Assembly: GCA_030840185.1 (NCBI GenBank)
Contig: JAUZFY010000062.1
Location: forward strand, 1 to 5,073
Length of the DNA stretch: 5,073 nt
Source: Microbacteriaceae bacterium
GTDB lineage: Bacteria; Actinomycetota; Actinomycetes; Actinomycetales; Microbacteriaceae
Direction of reading: 5' to 3'
Below, in pieces: positions 1-5,073 of this stretch (position 1 is the stretch's first letter; each line of letters begins with the position of its first letter). Position numbers and translations under genes: made by a program. Below the pieces are notes generated by a model, which did not search any database, was not told where the DNA came from, and saw only the letters and a program-made list of their open reading frames with translations.

Positions 1-45
1 TAGCATGAAATGAAGATAAGGCGCCGCCACTGAGGAGCGAGCGAC

Positions 46-2529
46 ATGTTCGAGAGATTTACCGACCGAGCCCGACGCGTTGTCGTGCTGGCGCAAGAAG
101 AAGCCCGCATGCTCAACCACAACTACATCGGCACCGAGCACATCCTGCTGGGGCTCATCCACGAAGGCGAAGGTCTCGCCGCCAAGGCGCTCGAGAACCT
201 CGACATCTCGCTCGTCGCCGTCAGGGAACAGGTCCAGGAGATCATCGGCCAGGGGCAGCAGGCCCCCACCGGCCACATCCCCTTCACGCCGCGCGCGAAG
301 AAGGTTCTCGAGCTCAGTTTGCGCGAGGCCCTTCAGCTCGGCCACAACTACATCGGTACGGAGCACATTCTGCTCGGCCTCATCCGTGAGGGTGAGGGTG
401 TCGCGGCGCAGGTCCTCGTCAAGCTCGGCGCGGACCTCAATCGCGTGCGCCAGCAGGTCATCCAGTTGCTCTCCGGATACCAGGGTAAGGAGCAGGTCGC
501 GGTGGGCGGCGAAACACAGCAGGGTGCACAGGCGGGCAGTCAGATTCTCGACCAGTTCGGTCGCAATCTCACTCAAGCGGCTCGCGACGGAAAGCTCGAT
601 CCGGTAATCGGGCGCGAAAAGGAGATGGAACGGGTCATGCAGATCCTGTCCCGTCGTTCCAAGAACAACCCGGTGCTAATCGGTGAGCCCGGTGTTGGAA
701 AGACAGCCGTCGTGGAGGGCCTTGCCCAGGCGATCGTGCGCGGTGACGTGCCGGAAACACTCAAGGACAAGCAGCTCTATACGCTCGACCTCGGTTCGCT
801 CATCGCCGGCAGCCGCTACCGCGGTGACTTCGAGGAGCGCCTCAAGAAGGTGACGAAGGAGATCCGCACCCGCGGCGACATCATCACCTTCATCGACGAG
901 ATCCACACCCTCGTCGGAGCAGGTGCCGCGGAAGGGGCAATCGACGCCGCATCCATCCTCAAGCCGCTGCTCGCCCGTGGAGAACTCCAGACCATCGGTG
1001 CCACCACGCTCGACGAGTACCGCAAGCACTTTGAGAAGGATGCCGCGCTCGAACGTCGCTTCCAGCCCGTTCAGGTGCACGAGCCATCCCTCGCCCACAC
1101 CATCAACATCCTCAAGGGACTCCGCGACAAGTACGAGTCGTTCCACAAGGTGTCGATCACGGACGGAGCTATTGTGGCCGCGGCCAACCTGGCCGACCGC
1201 TACGTCGCCGACCGGTTCCTGCCGGACAAGGCGATCGACCTGATCGACGAGGCCGGTGCCCGGTTGCGGCTGTCGATCCTGTCCGCTCCGCCGGAGCTTC
1301 GCGAATTCGACGACAAGATTGCCGCCGTCCGCGCGCTCAAGGAGGGCGCCATCGAGGACCAGGACTTCGAGAAGGCCGCTTCGCTTCGTGACGAGGAGAA
1401 GAAGCTGCTCGGCGAGCGCCTGCGTCTCGAGAAGCAGTGGAAGAGCGGAGAGGCCGGCTCGACCGGCACAGTGGACGAAGGGGTCATCGCCGAGGTCCTC
1501 GCCGCGGCAACCGGCATCCCGGTCTTCAAGCTCACCGAGGAGGAGACCAGCCGCCTCGTGTTCATGGAGAAGGCGCTACACCAGCGCGTAATCGGCCAGG
1601 AGGAAGCCATTTCGGCCCTGTCCAAGACCATCCGCCGCACCCGCGCCGGACTCAAGGACCCGAAGCGCCCGAGCGGTTCGTTCATCTTCGCCGGTCCGAC
1701 CGGTGTCGGTAAGACGGAGCTTGCCAAGGCTCTCGCCGAGTTCCTCTTCGACGACGAGGATGCCCTGATCTCCCTCGACATGTCGGAGTACGGCGAGAAG
1801 CACACGGTCTCTCGACTGTTCGGTGCCCCTCCCGGGTTCGTCGGCTTCGAAGAGGGCGGTCAGCTCACCGAGAAGGTGCGCCGCAAGCCGTTCTCCGTCG
1901 TGCTGTTCGACGAGATCGAGAAGGCTCACCCGGACATCTTCAACTCGCTGCTCCAGATTCTGGAGGAGGGGCGTCTTACCGATGGCCAGGGTCGCGTCGT
2001 CGACTTCAAGAACACGGTGATCATCATGACCACCAACCTCGGCACGAAGGACATCACGGGAACCCCGATCGGGTTCACGTCGTCGACCGACACGTCCACC
2101 GGCTACGACCGGATGCGCGGCAAGGTCGTCGAGGAACTGAAGAAGCACTTCAAGCCCGAGTTCCTCAACCGTGTCGACGAGACCATCGTGTTCCCGCAGC
2201 TCACGCAGCCGGAGCTCCTGCAGATCGTCGACCTGTTCATCAAGCGGCTCTCGGATCGTCTGCTTGACCGCGACATGACCGTTGAGGTGGCGCTCGCCGC
2301 TAAGGAGCAGCTCATCAAGGTCGGGTTCGATCCGTCGCTCGGGGCACGGCCACTGCGCCGCGCCATCCAGCACGAGGTTGAGGACAGGCTAAGCGAGCGG
2401 ATCCTGACTGGCGACCTGAACGCGGGCGACCACGTTCACGTCGACTACGTCGCAGATGAATTCGTCTTCAAGACCGGGCGCCAGCCTGGCCGCGAGGCAC
2501 TCGAAGAGATCGCCGCGCTCGAGGCGTAA
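46..2529 (+). CDS. clpC: ATP-dependent Clp protease ATP-binding subunit ClpC
   Basis: Cytosolic Hsp100/AAA+ unfoldase that threads substrates into the ClpP chamber. The 827-residue protein carries two N-terminal Clp repeats (about 4-70 and 79-145). D1 has Walker A GEPGVGKT 213-220, pore tyrosine Y258, Walker B D284-E285 and an arginine pair R337-R338. A short UVR-type middle domain begins near 425, which separates ClpC from ClpB. D2 has Walker A GPTGVGKT 550-557, Walker B D622-E623, sensor N664, arginine finger R709 and sensor-2 R768. An IGF tripeptide at 675-677 fits the ClpP-docking loop. F2 and F80, the cyclomarin-contact positions in Mycobacterium ClpC1, are present. The D2 pore loop reads GFVGF, where ClpC1 has GYVGY. 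The ATG at 46 is the first possible start because an in-frame TGA lies at 31-33; GAGGAG at 32-37 is a well-spaced ribosome binding site. TAGCAT at 1-6 could be a -10 box, but its -35 would lie outside. The protein is slightly shorter than mycobacterial ClpC1, at the C-terminus. No regulator site is recognisable in the 45 bases visible upstream. Confidence 0.98.
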   Translation: MFERFTDRARRVVVLAQEEARMLNHNYIGTEHILLGLIHEGEGLAAKALENLDISLVAVREQVQEIIGQGQQAPTGHIPFTPRAKKVLELSLREALQLGHNYIGTEHILLGLIREGEGVAAQVLVKLGADLNRVRQQVIQLLSGYQGKEQVAVGGETQQGAQAGSQILDQFGRNLTQAARDGKLDPVIGREKEMERVMQILSRRSKNNPVLIGEPGVGKTAVVEGLAQAIVRGDVPETLKDKQLYTLDLGSLIAGSRYRGDFEERLKKVTKEIRTRGDIITFIDEIHTLVGAGAAEGAIDAASILKPLLARGELQTIGATTLDEYRKHFEKDAALERRFQPVQVHEPSLAHTINILKGLRDKYESFHKVSITDGAIVAAANLADRYVADRFLPDKAIDLIDEAGARLRLSILSAPPELREFDDKIAAVRALKEGAIEDQDFEKAASLRDEEKKLLGERLRLEKQWKSGEAGSTGTVDEGVIAEVLAAATGIPVFKLTEEETSRLVFMEKALHQRVIGQEEAISALSKTIRRTRAGLKDPKRPSGSFIFAGPTGVGKTELAKALAEFLFDDEDALISLDMSEYGEKHTVSRLFGAPPGFVGFEEGGQLTEKVRRKPFSVVLFDEIEKAHPDIFNSLLQILEEGRLTDGQGRVVDFKNTVIIMTTNLGTKDITGTPIGFTSSTDTSTGYDRMRGKVVEELKKHFKPEFLNRVDETIVFPQLTQPELLQIVDLFIKRLSDRLLDRDMTVEVALAAKEQLIKVGFDPSLGARPLRRAIQHEVEDRLSERILTGDLNAGDHVHVDYVADEFVFKTGRQPGREALEEIAALEA

Positions 2530-2540
2530 GGCAAGCGATC

Positions 2541-2576
2541 GGTGAGGGGCGACGGGGAAACCCGTCGCCCCACACC
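2541..2576 (+). terminator. Probable clpC transcription terminator hairpin
   Basis: Twelve bases after the clpC stop an inverted repeat pairs 2546-2556 with 2561-2571: eleven perfect base pairs, mostly G-C, closed by a GAAA tetraloop. Four further pairs (2541-2544 with 2573-2576) continue the stem beyond one A-A mismatch, and C2540 can still pair with G2577. No U-tract follows, which is common for terminators in GC-rich actinobacteria. The stem is symmetric, but no minus-strand gene needs it here. It could also act as a 3' stabilising structure. The hairpin is directly visible; termination itself is inferred. Confidence 0.8.
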
Positions 2577-2657
2577 GCGTTAACCGGCTCCCGTCGATTC
2601 AACACACGGTTCTCCTAAAGGATGTTGTTCAGATTGCTTTGAGTAGGCTCGTACGGG

Positions 2658-2690
2658 CCGGAGTTGCATCACGGGATGCGATACCTCCGG
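2658..2690 (+). promoter_or_regulatory. Leader hairpin ending at the ribosome binding site of the acetyltransferase gene
   Basis: In the 133-base gap between the clpC hairpin and the acetyltransferase, 2658-2663 (CCGGAG) pairs with 2685-2690 (CTCCGG). Stacked on this, 2664-2670 pairs with 2675-2681 (seven pairs, one G-U) around an ACGG loop, leaving a three-base bulge at 2682-2684. The last two stem bases are also the first two of GGAGAA (2689-2694), the best ribosome-binding candidate for the ATG at 2710, though its 15-base spacing is long. Folding could therefore limit translation. Upstream, 2601-2645 is relatively A/T-rich and probably holds the promoter, but I find no convincing -35/-10 pair there. 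A 14-base near-palindrome (2646-2659) precedes the hairpin. The regulatory role is inference. Confidence 0.35.
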
Positions 2691-2709
2691 AGAAACGAGT
2701 GTTGCGACC

Positions 2710-3219
2710 ATGGCCGAAGCGGGATTTTCGGTTCGGGCCGCGCGCACAAGCGACGTGCCCCTGATCCGGGCCCTGATCGAACCGCTTGTGCAGCGCGGCA
2801 TTTTGCTGGGCAAGGATGCCGTCGTGTTCTACGAGGCGATTCAGGAATTCCGGGTCGCCGTCGACGCCAACGGTGAGGCCATCGGCTGCGGGGCGCTTCA
2901 CGTGATGTGGCAGGATTTGGCCGAGGTGCGCACCCTCGCGGTCACCGAACGATGGCTGCATCGGGGGGTCGGTCACGCGCTCATGGAGCGGCTCGAGGCG
3001 GATGCCAGGGAGCTCGGCCTCAGCCGGCTGTTTTGTCTGACCTTCGAGGTGCCATTCTTCGTGCGGCACGGATTCGAGCCGATGGCCGAGCAGCCGATCG
3101 ACCCCATCGTGTACGCCGAGTTGCTTCGGTCGCCGGATGAGGGCGTTGCCGAGTTCCTCGACCTGGCGCGGGTGAAGCCAAACACCCTTGGTAACACTCG
3201 AATGTTCAAGTGGCTGTAG
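2710..3219 (+). CDS. argA: GNAT-family amino-acid N-acetyltransferase, short ArgA type (probable N-acetylglutamate synthase)
   Basis: A 169-residue single-domain GNAT protein that closely follows the pattern of mycobacterial Rv2747, a stand-alone enzyme acetylating glutamate (or glutamine) with acetyl-CoA, the first step of arginine synthesis, in the cytosol. Supporting features are the N-terminal RxARTSDV segment (9-16), YEAIQEF (41-47), IGCGALHVMWQDLAEVRTLAV (58-78), the acetyl-CoA loop RGVGHA (85-90), FEVPFFVRHGF (112-122) and the C-terminal EGVAEFLDL...VKPNTLGNTRM (144-165). The classical Q/R-x-x-G-x-G/A loop has L83 in place of Q/R; Rv2747 also deviates there. The ATG at 2710 is the only start: the in-frame codons back to a TAG at 2644 include no ATG, GTG or TTG. 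No amino-acid kinase domain is present, unlike classical E. coli ArgA. The gene stands apart from other arg genes in view, so its substrate cannot be settled from context; a different small-molecule acetyltransferase remains possible. Confidence 0.85.
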   Translation: MAEAGFSVRAARTSDVPLIRALIEPLVQRGILLGKDAVVFYEAIQEFRVAVDANGEAIGCGALHVMWQDLAEVRTLAVTERWLHRGVGHALMERLEADARELGLSRLFCLTFEVPFFVRHGFEPMAEQPIDPIVYAELLRSPDEGVAEFLDLARVKPNTLGNTRMFKWL

Positions 3220-3220
3220 C

Positions 3221-3257
3221 CTGCGAGACTCCGCAGACACGGCCCGCAATCCCGGGC
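3221..3257 (+). terminator. Weak tandem hairpins after the acetyltransferase gene
   Basis: Directly after the stop codon, CTGCG (3221-3225) pairs with CGCAG (3232-3236) across a six-base loop, and GCCCG (3242-3246) pairs with CGGGC (3253-3257) across another six-base loop. Each stem is only five pairs and no U-tract follows, so these are weak terminator candidates. They occupy most of the 68-base gap before the next gene. Confidence 0.25.
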
Positions 3258-3275
3258 AAAACCCGCTGAGCTGGT

Positions 3276-3288
3276 TAGCCTTGGCGCA
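3276..3288 (+). promoter_or_regulatory. Probable leaderless promoter (-10 box TAGCCT) for the membrane protein gene
   Basis: TAGCCT at 3276-3281 fits the actinobacterial -10 pattern TAnnnT. Six bases separate it from the ATG at 3288, so the expected transcription start falls on the A of the start codon. No Shine-Dalgarno-like sequence lies just upstream of the ATG, which agrees with a leaderless mRNA, a common transcript type in actinobacteria. No good -35 hexamer is visible 16-18 bases further upstream. The TAG of the box is itself an in-frame stop, so translation cannot begin further upstream. Confidence 0.55.
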
Positions 3289-3920
3289 TGTCGACATTTC
3301 GCACTCCTGTCGGCCCCCAGCCACCTAACGTGTACTGGCGCCGCAGGCTCTTCGTTGCACTCGGCGTGCTCGCCGTCATTGTCATCGTGATTCTGATCGT
3401 CGGGAAGCCGGGCCAGTCGGGATCCGGTGCGACGCCGCACGACACCTCGAGCGCAAAGCCGAACGCGACCCAATCGGCGCCGCCGAAGTCATCCGTCACC
3501 CCCTCTACCGCGACTACGGCCTGCGCGCCCGCGAACGTCAAGCTCGTTCCGGTGACCGACAAGGTGACCTACGCGGCTAACGAGAAACCGATGATCAGCA
3601 TGACGATCACCAACACCGGACCGGCGAGCTGCTCAATCAACCTCGGGTCCACTCAGCAGGAACTCATAATCACGAGTGGCACTGAGCAAATCTGGGACTC
3701 AAAGGACTGCCAGACCGCGCCCGTGGACACCCAATACACGCTCAAGCCGGGCGTAGCCGTTCCCACTACTCCGATTGCGTGGGACCGCACGCGGTCATCC
3801 ACGTCGACCTGTTCCGCCACCAACCGCCCGGCGGTCTCGGCGGCCGGGGCGAGCTACCACCTCTCCGTGAAGGTCGGCACCATCACCTCGAAGAATTCGG
3901 CGCAGTTCATCCTCAACTAG
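3288..3920 (+). CDS. Hypothetical single-pass membrane protein with a four-cysteine extracytoplasmic domain
   Basis: I do not recognise a named family for this 210-residue protein. Residues 1-20 are a short Pro-containing tail ending in WRRR, followed by one hydrophobic segment (about 21-38, rich in V, I and L) with no lipobox cysteine. By the positive-inside rule the N-terminus stays in the cytosol and the rest is exported. Residues 41-77 form a low-complexity Ser/Thr/Pro/Ala linker. The domain at 79-210 has only four cysteines (79, 115, 141, 175), suggesting two disulfides. Its MISMTITNTGPASCSINLG stretch (102-120) and later LKPG and W165 resemble small beta-sandwich (Ig-like) domains of the DUF4232 or BsuPI type; that is a weak resemblance by eye. 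The start at 3288 is the first after an in-frame TAG; a GTG at codon 15 is possible but has no ribosome binding site. The gene converges on radA, as mycobacterial membrane protein gene Rv3587c does on radA-disA, but I cannot show homology. Confidence 0.85.
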   Translation: MSTFRTPVGPQPPNVYWRRRLFVALGVLAVIVIVILIVGKPGQSGSGATPHDTSSAKPNATQSAPPKSSVTPSTATTACAPANVKLVPVTDKVTYAANEKPMISMTITNTGPASCSINLGSTQQELIITSGTEQIWDSKDCQTAPVDTQYTLKPGVAVPTTPIAWDRTRSSTSTCSATNRPAVSAAGASYHLSVKVGTITSKNSAQFILN

Positions 3921-3927
3921 CACCGCA

Positions 3928-3949
3928 CCTCCCGCCGTTCCTCCCGCCG
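3928..3949 (+). repeat. Short direct repeat in a pyrimidine-rich 3' tail
   Basis: CCTCCCGCCG occurs at 3928-3937 and again at 3940-3949, a period of twelve bases. The tract from 3921 to 3957, just after the membrane-protein stop, is C/U-rich and G-poor in the plus-strand RNA. It could serve as a Rho-loading stretch ahead of the inverted repeat, or be plain low-complexity sequence. The repeat is exact but short. Confidence 0.4.
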
Positions 3950-3957
3950 CTTTTCTC

Positions 3958-4034
3958 AAAACGCAGGAGATTCACCAGCGGATGACGTGACGTCAACCGT
4001 TGTGACCGCTTCGGTGGTGAAACTCCTGCGTTTT
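3958..4034. terminator. Long inverted repeat between convergent genes, probable bidirectional terminator
   Basis: Bases 3958-3977 pair with 4015-4034 at 19 of 20 positions; the only mismatch is A3970-A4022. The left arm opens AAAACGCAGGAG and the right arm closes CTCCTGCGTTTT, so RNA from either strand gives a stem ending in four U residues, the layout of a bidirectional terminator serving both the membrane-protein gene and radA. The stem can extend by CGCCG (3945-3949) with CGGCG (4035-4039) if eight bases bulge out. The 37-base centre is large for a simple terminator; it holds the palindrome TGACGTCA (3988-3995) and a possible competing C(UUCG)G hairpin (4005-4018). A dispersed palindromic repeat is the alternative reading. 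The rest of the 3921-4108 gap shows no gene; GCTGGG (4042-4047) and CCCAGC (4087-4092) could form a looser second stem after radA. Confidence 0.7.
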
Positions 4035-4108
4035 CGGCGATGCTGGGAAATTGCGCGCACGAAACGCCGCGCCGAGACGAGCGCGCCCCAGCGGGATACC
4101 GCCGTCGG

Positions 4109-5073
4109 TCAGAAGGCTGGAACGTCCGCCTGCTCGACGACGGAGGTGGTGAACGCCTTGCGCATCGCCTGGCGAAGGTGCCCGAGCTCCACGTCGATCA
4201 CGGTCGTGAATCCGAGCCGACGGGCCTCCGCGTCGCGCTGTTTGGCCTGCGACACGGCCCGGATCTCCCCGGCGAGGCTGATCTCGCCGACCGCGGCCAG
4301 CCCGTTTCCGAATGCCTTGTCGCTGAAGGCGCTCGCGATGGCCAGCGCGATGGCGAGGTCGGCCCCGGGCTCGGTGAGACGGATGCCGCCAACCGTTGAG
4401 ACGTAGACGTCGTGTTCGCTCAGCTTCATCCCGGCCCGCCGCTCGAGCACCGCGAGCAGCATCGCGACGCGCGAGGAGTCGACACCGTTGGTGACTCGCC
4501 GCGGATTCGGTGCGGTGGTCTTGACCACGAGAGCCTGTACCTCGACCGGGAGGGAACGCCGGCCCTCCACGGCAATTGTCACGCAGGTGCCGCTCACGGC
4601 GATCTTGCCGCGGGACATGAAGAGTCCGCTCGGATCGGCGACCTCAGCGATGCCGTCGCCGGTCATCTCGAAGCATCCGACCTCGTCCGTCGGTCCGAAG
4701 CGGTTCTTGTGGGCGCGGATGAAGCGGAGCGAGGTCTGTCGGTCACCCTCGAACTGGCAGACGACATCCACGAGATGCTCGAGAAGCCGTGGGCCCGCGA
4801 TCGAGCCGTCCTTGGTGACATGACCAACGAGCAGCACCGGAAGGTTGCGATCCTTCGAGACGCGGATGAGTGTGGAGGCAACCTCCCGTACCTGCGACGG
4901 GCCGCCGGCCAGACCGTCGATGAGGGAGGATGACACGGTCTGCACCGAGTCGACGATGAGCAGTTGGGGCTTGACCTCGTCGATCTGGCCGAGAATCGTC
5001 GCGAGGTCCACTTCCGCCGCGAGAAATAGCAGCGGTTGGAGCGCACCGGTGCGCTCGGCACGCAGTCGCACCT
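4109..5073 (-). CDS. radA: DNA repair protein RadA (Sms), 5' end outside the window
   Basis: RecA-like ATPase that acts in homologous recombination by driving branch migration and unwinding DNA at D-loops. The visible 321 codons lack the N-terminal zinc finger and Walker A, which lie beyond the right edge; family members run to roughly 450-480 residues. Counting from the first complete codon (5071-5069), visible features are the Walker B strand LLIVDSVQT (37-45), VGHVTKDGSIAGPRLLEHLVD (82-102), the RadA-specific KNRFG motif (122-126, bases 4694-4708), and a C-terminal Lon-protease-like domain from about 160. In that domain the expected catalytic serine region reads EPGADLA (234 onward), so it is not a protease, as is normal in RadA. 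The GTG at 5071-5069 is an internal valine, not a start: the family reads QVRLRAER here, and the two edge bases fit the preceding Gln codon. The stop TGA is at 4111-4109. The gene converges on the membrane-protein gene and shares the inverted-repeat terminator. Confidence 0.97.
   Translation of the reverse strand, partial: VRLRAERTGALQPLLFLAAEVDLATILGQIDEVKPQLLIVDSVQTVSSSLIDGLAGGPSQVREVASTLIRVSKDRNLPVLLVGHVTKDGSIAGPRLLEHLVDVVCQFEGDRQTSLRFIRAHKNRFGPTDEVGCFEMTGDGIAEVADPSGLFMSRGKIAVSGTCVTIAVEGRRSLPVEVQALVVKTTAPNPRRVTNGVDSSRVAMLLAVLERRAGMKLSEHDVYVSTVGGIRLTEPGADLAIALAIASAFSDKAFGNGLAAVGEISLAGEIRAVSQAKQRDAEARRLGFTTVIDVELGHLRQAMRKAFTTSVVEQADVPAF

Noticed and set aside
1..45. Heat-shock or ClgR operator upstream of clpC
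   Set aside because: No CIRCE, HAIR or ClgR-like motif is visible in the 45 bases present; the true promoter region is mostly outside the window.
1576..2373. A 265-codon minus-strand open frame inside clpC
   Set aside because: It is fully overlapped by conserved ClpC D2 sequence and has no independent family signature.
2622..2642. Six-codon ORF (MLFRLL) in the acetyltransferase leader, considered as an arginine attenuation peptide
   Set aside because: It contains only one Arg codon and the AAAGG before it abuts the ATG, too close to act as a ribosome binding site.
2629..3324. A 231-codon minus-strand open frame across the acetyltransferase gene
   Set aside because: It lies opposite a gene with convincing family motifs, has a composition typical of a shadow frame, and spans both flanking gaps without a ribosome binding site.
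4042..4092. Second hairpin after radA (GCTGGG with CCCAGC, plus GCGCGC pairs)
   Set aside because: The arms are short, GC-rich and separated by a long, bulged centre, so chance pairing is likely; it is mentioned only within the inverted-repeat entry.
3987..4933. Long open frames on the plus strand opposite radA (3987-4406 and 4412-4933)
   Set aside because: They are antisense to a clearly conserved radA, their translations show no recognisable motif, and long shadow frames are expected in GC-rich coding DNA.
5069..5071. GTG near the right edge as the start of radA
   Set aside because: The residues that follow are internal RadA sequence; the zinc finger and Walker A must lie upstream, so the gene runs off the window.

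Overview
The window is an ordinary housekeeping stretch of an actinobacterial chromosome. The DNA is GC-rich. The first gene is a close relative of mycobacterial ClpC1, and the acetyltransferase resembles mycobacterial Rv2747. Wording of the ClpC and RadA proteins and the style of the small membrane protein suggest a member of Micrococcales, probably Microbacteriaceae. That placement is an inference from remembered protein sequences, not from a search.

Layout from left to right: a short clpC leader (1-45); complete clpC, the Hsp100/AAA+ unfoldase of the ClpCP protease (46-2529, +); a strong GC-rich hairpin, probably the clpC terminator (2541-2576); a 130-base leader with a second hairpin that ends at the ribosome binding site; a GNAT acetyltransferase of the short ArgA type (2710-3219, +); a short gap with weak hairpins and a -10 box placed as for a leaderless transcript (3276-3281); an unidentified single-pass membrane protein with a four-cysteine extracytoplasmic domain (3288-3920, +); a 188-base convergent gap dominated by a long inverted repeat (3958-4034); and the 3' two thirds of radA on the minus strand (4109 to the right edge), whose 5' part lies outside the window.

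The three plus-strand genes look like separate transcription units rather than one operon, because a hairpin follows clpC, a long leader precedes the acetyltransferase, and the membrane protein carries its own promoter-like box. Protein quality control (ClpC), arginine supply (N-acetylglutamate synthesis) and recombinational repair (RadA) share no obvious pathway. Their closeness more likely reflects conserved actinobacterial gene order around clpC and radA than a joint function.

I found no CRISPR array, tRNA, rRNA, transposase, phage gene, toxin-antitoxin pair or defence system. The signals most worth a second look are non-coding: the long inverted repeat between the convergent genes, the hairpin touching the acetyltransferase ribosome binding site, and the probable leaderless start of the membrane protein.
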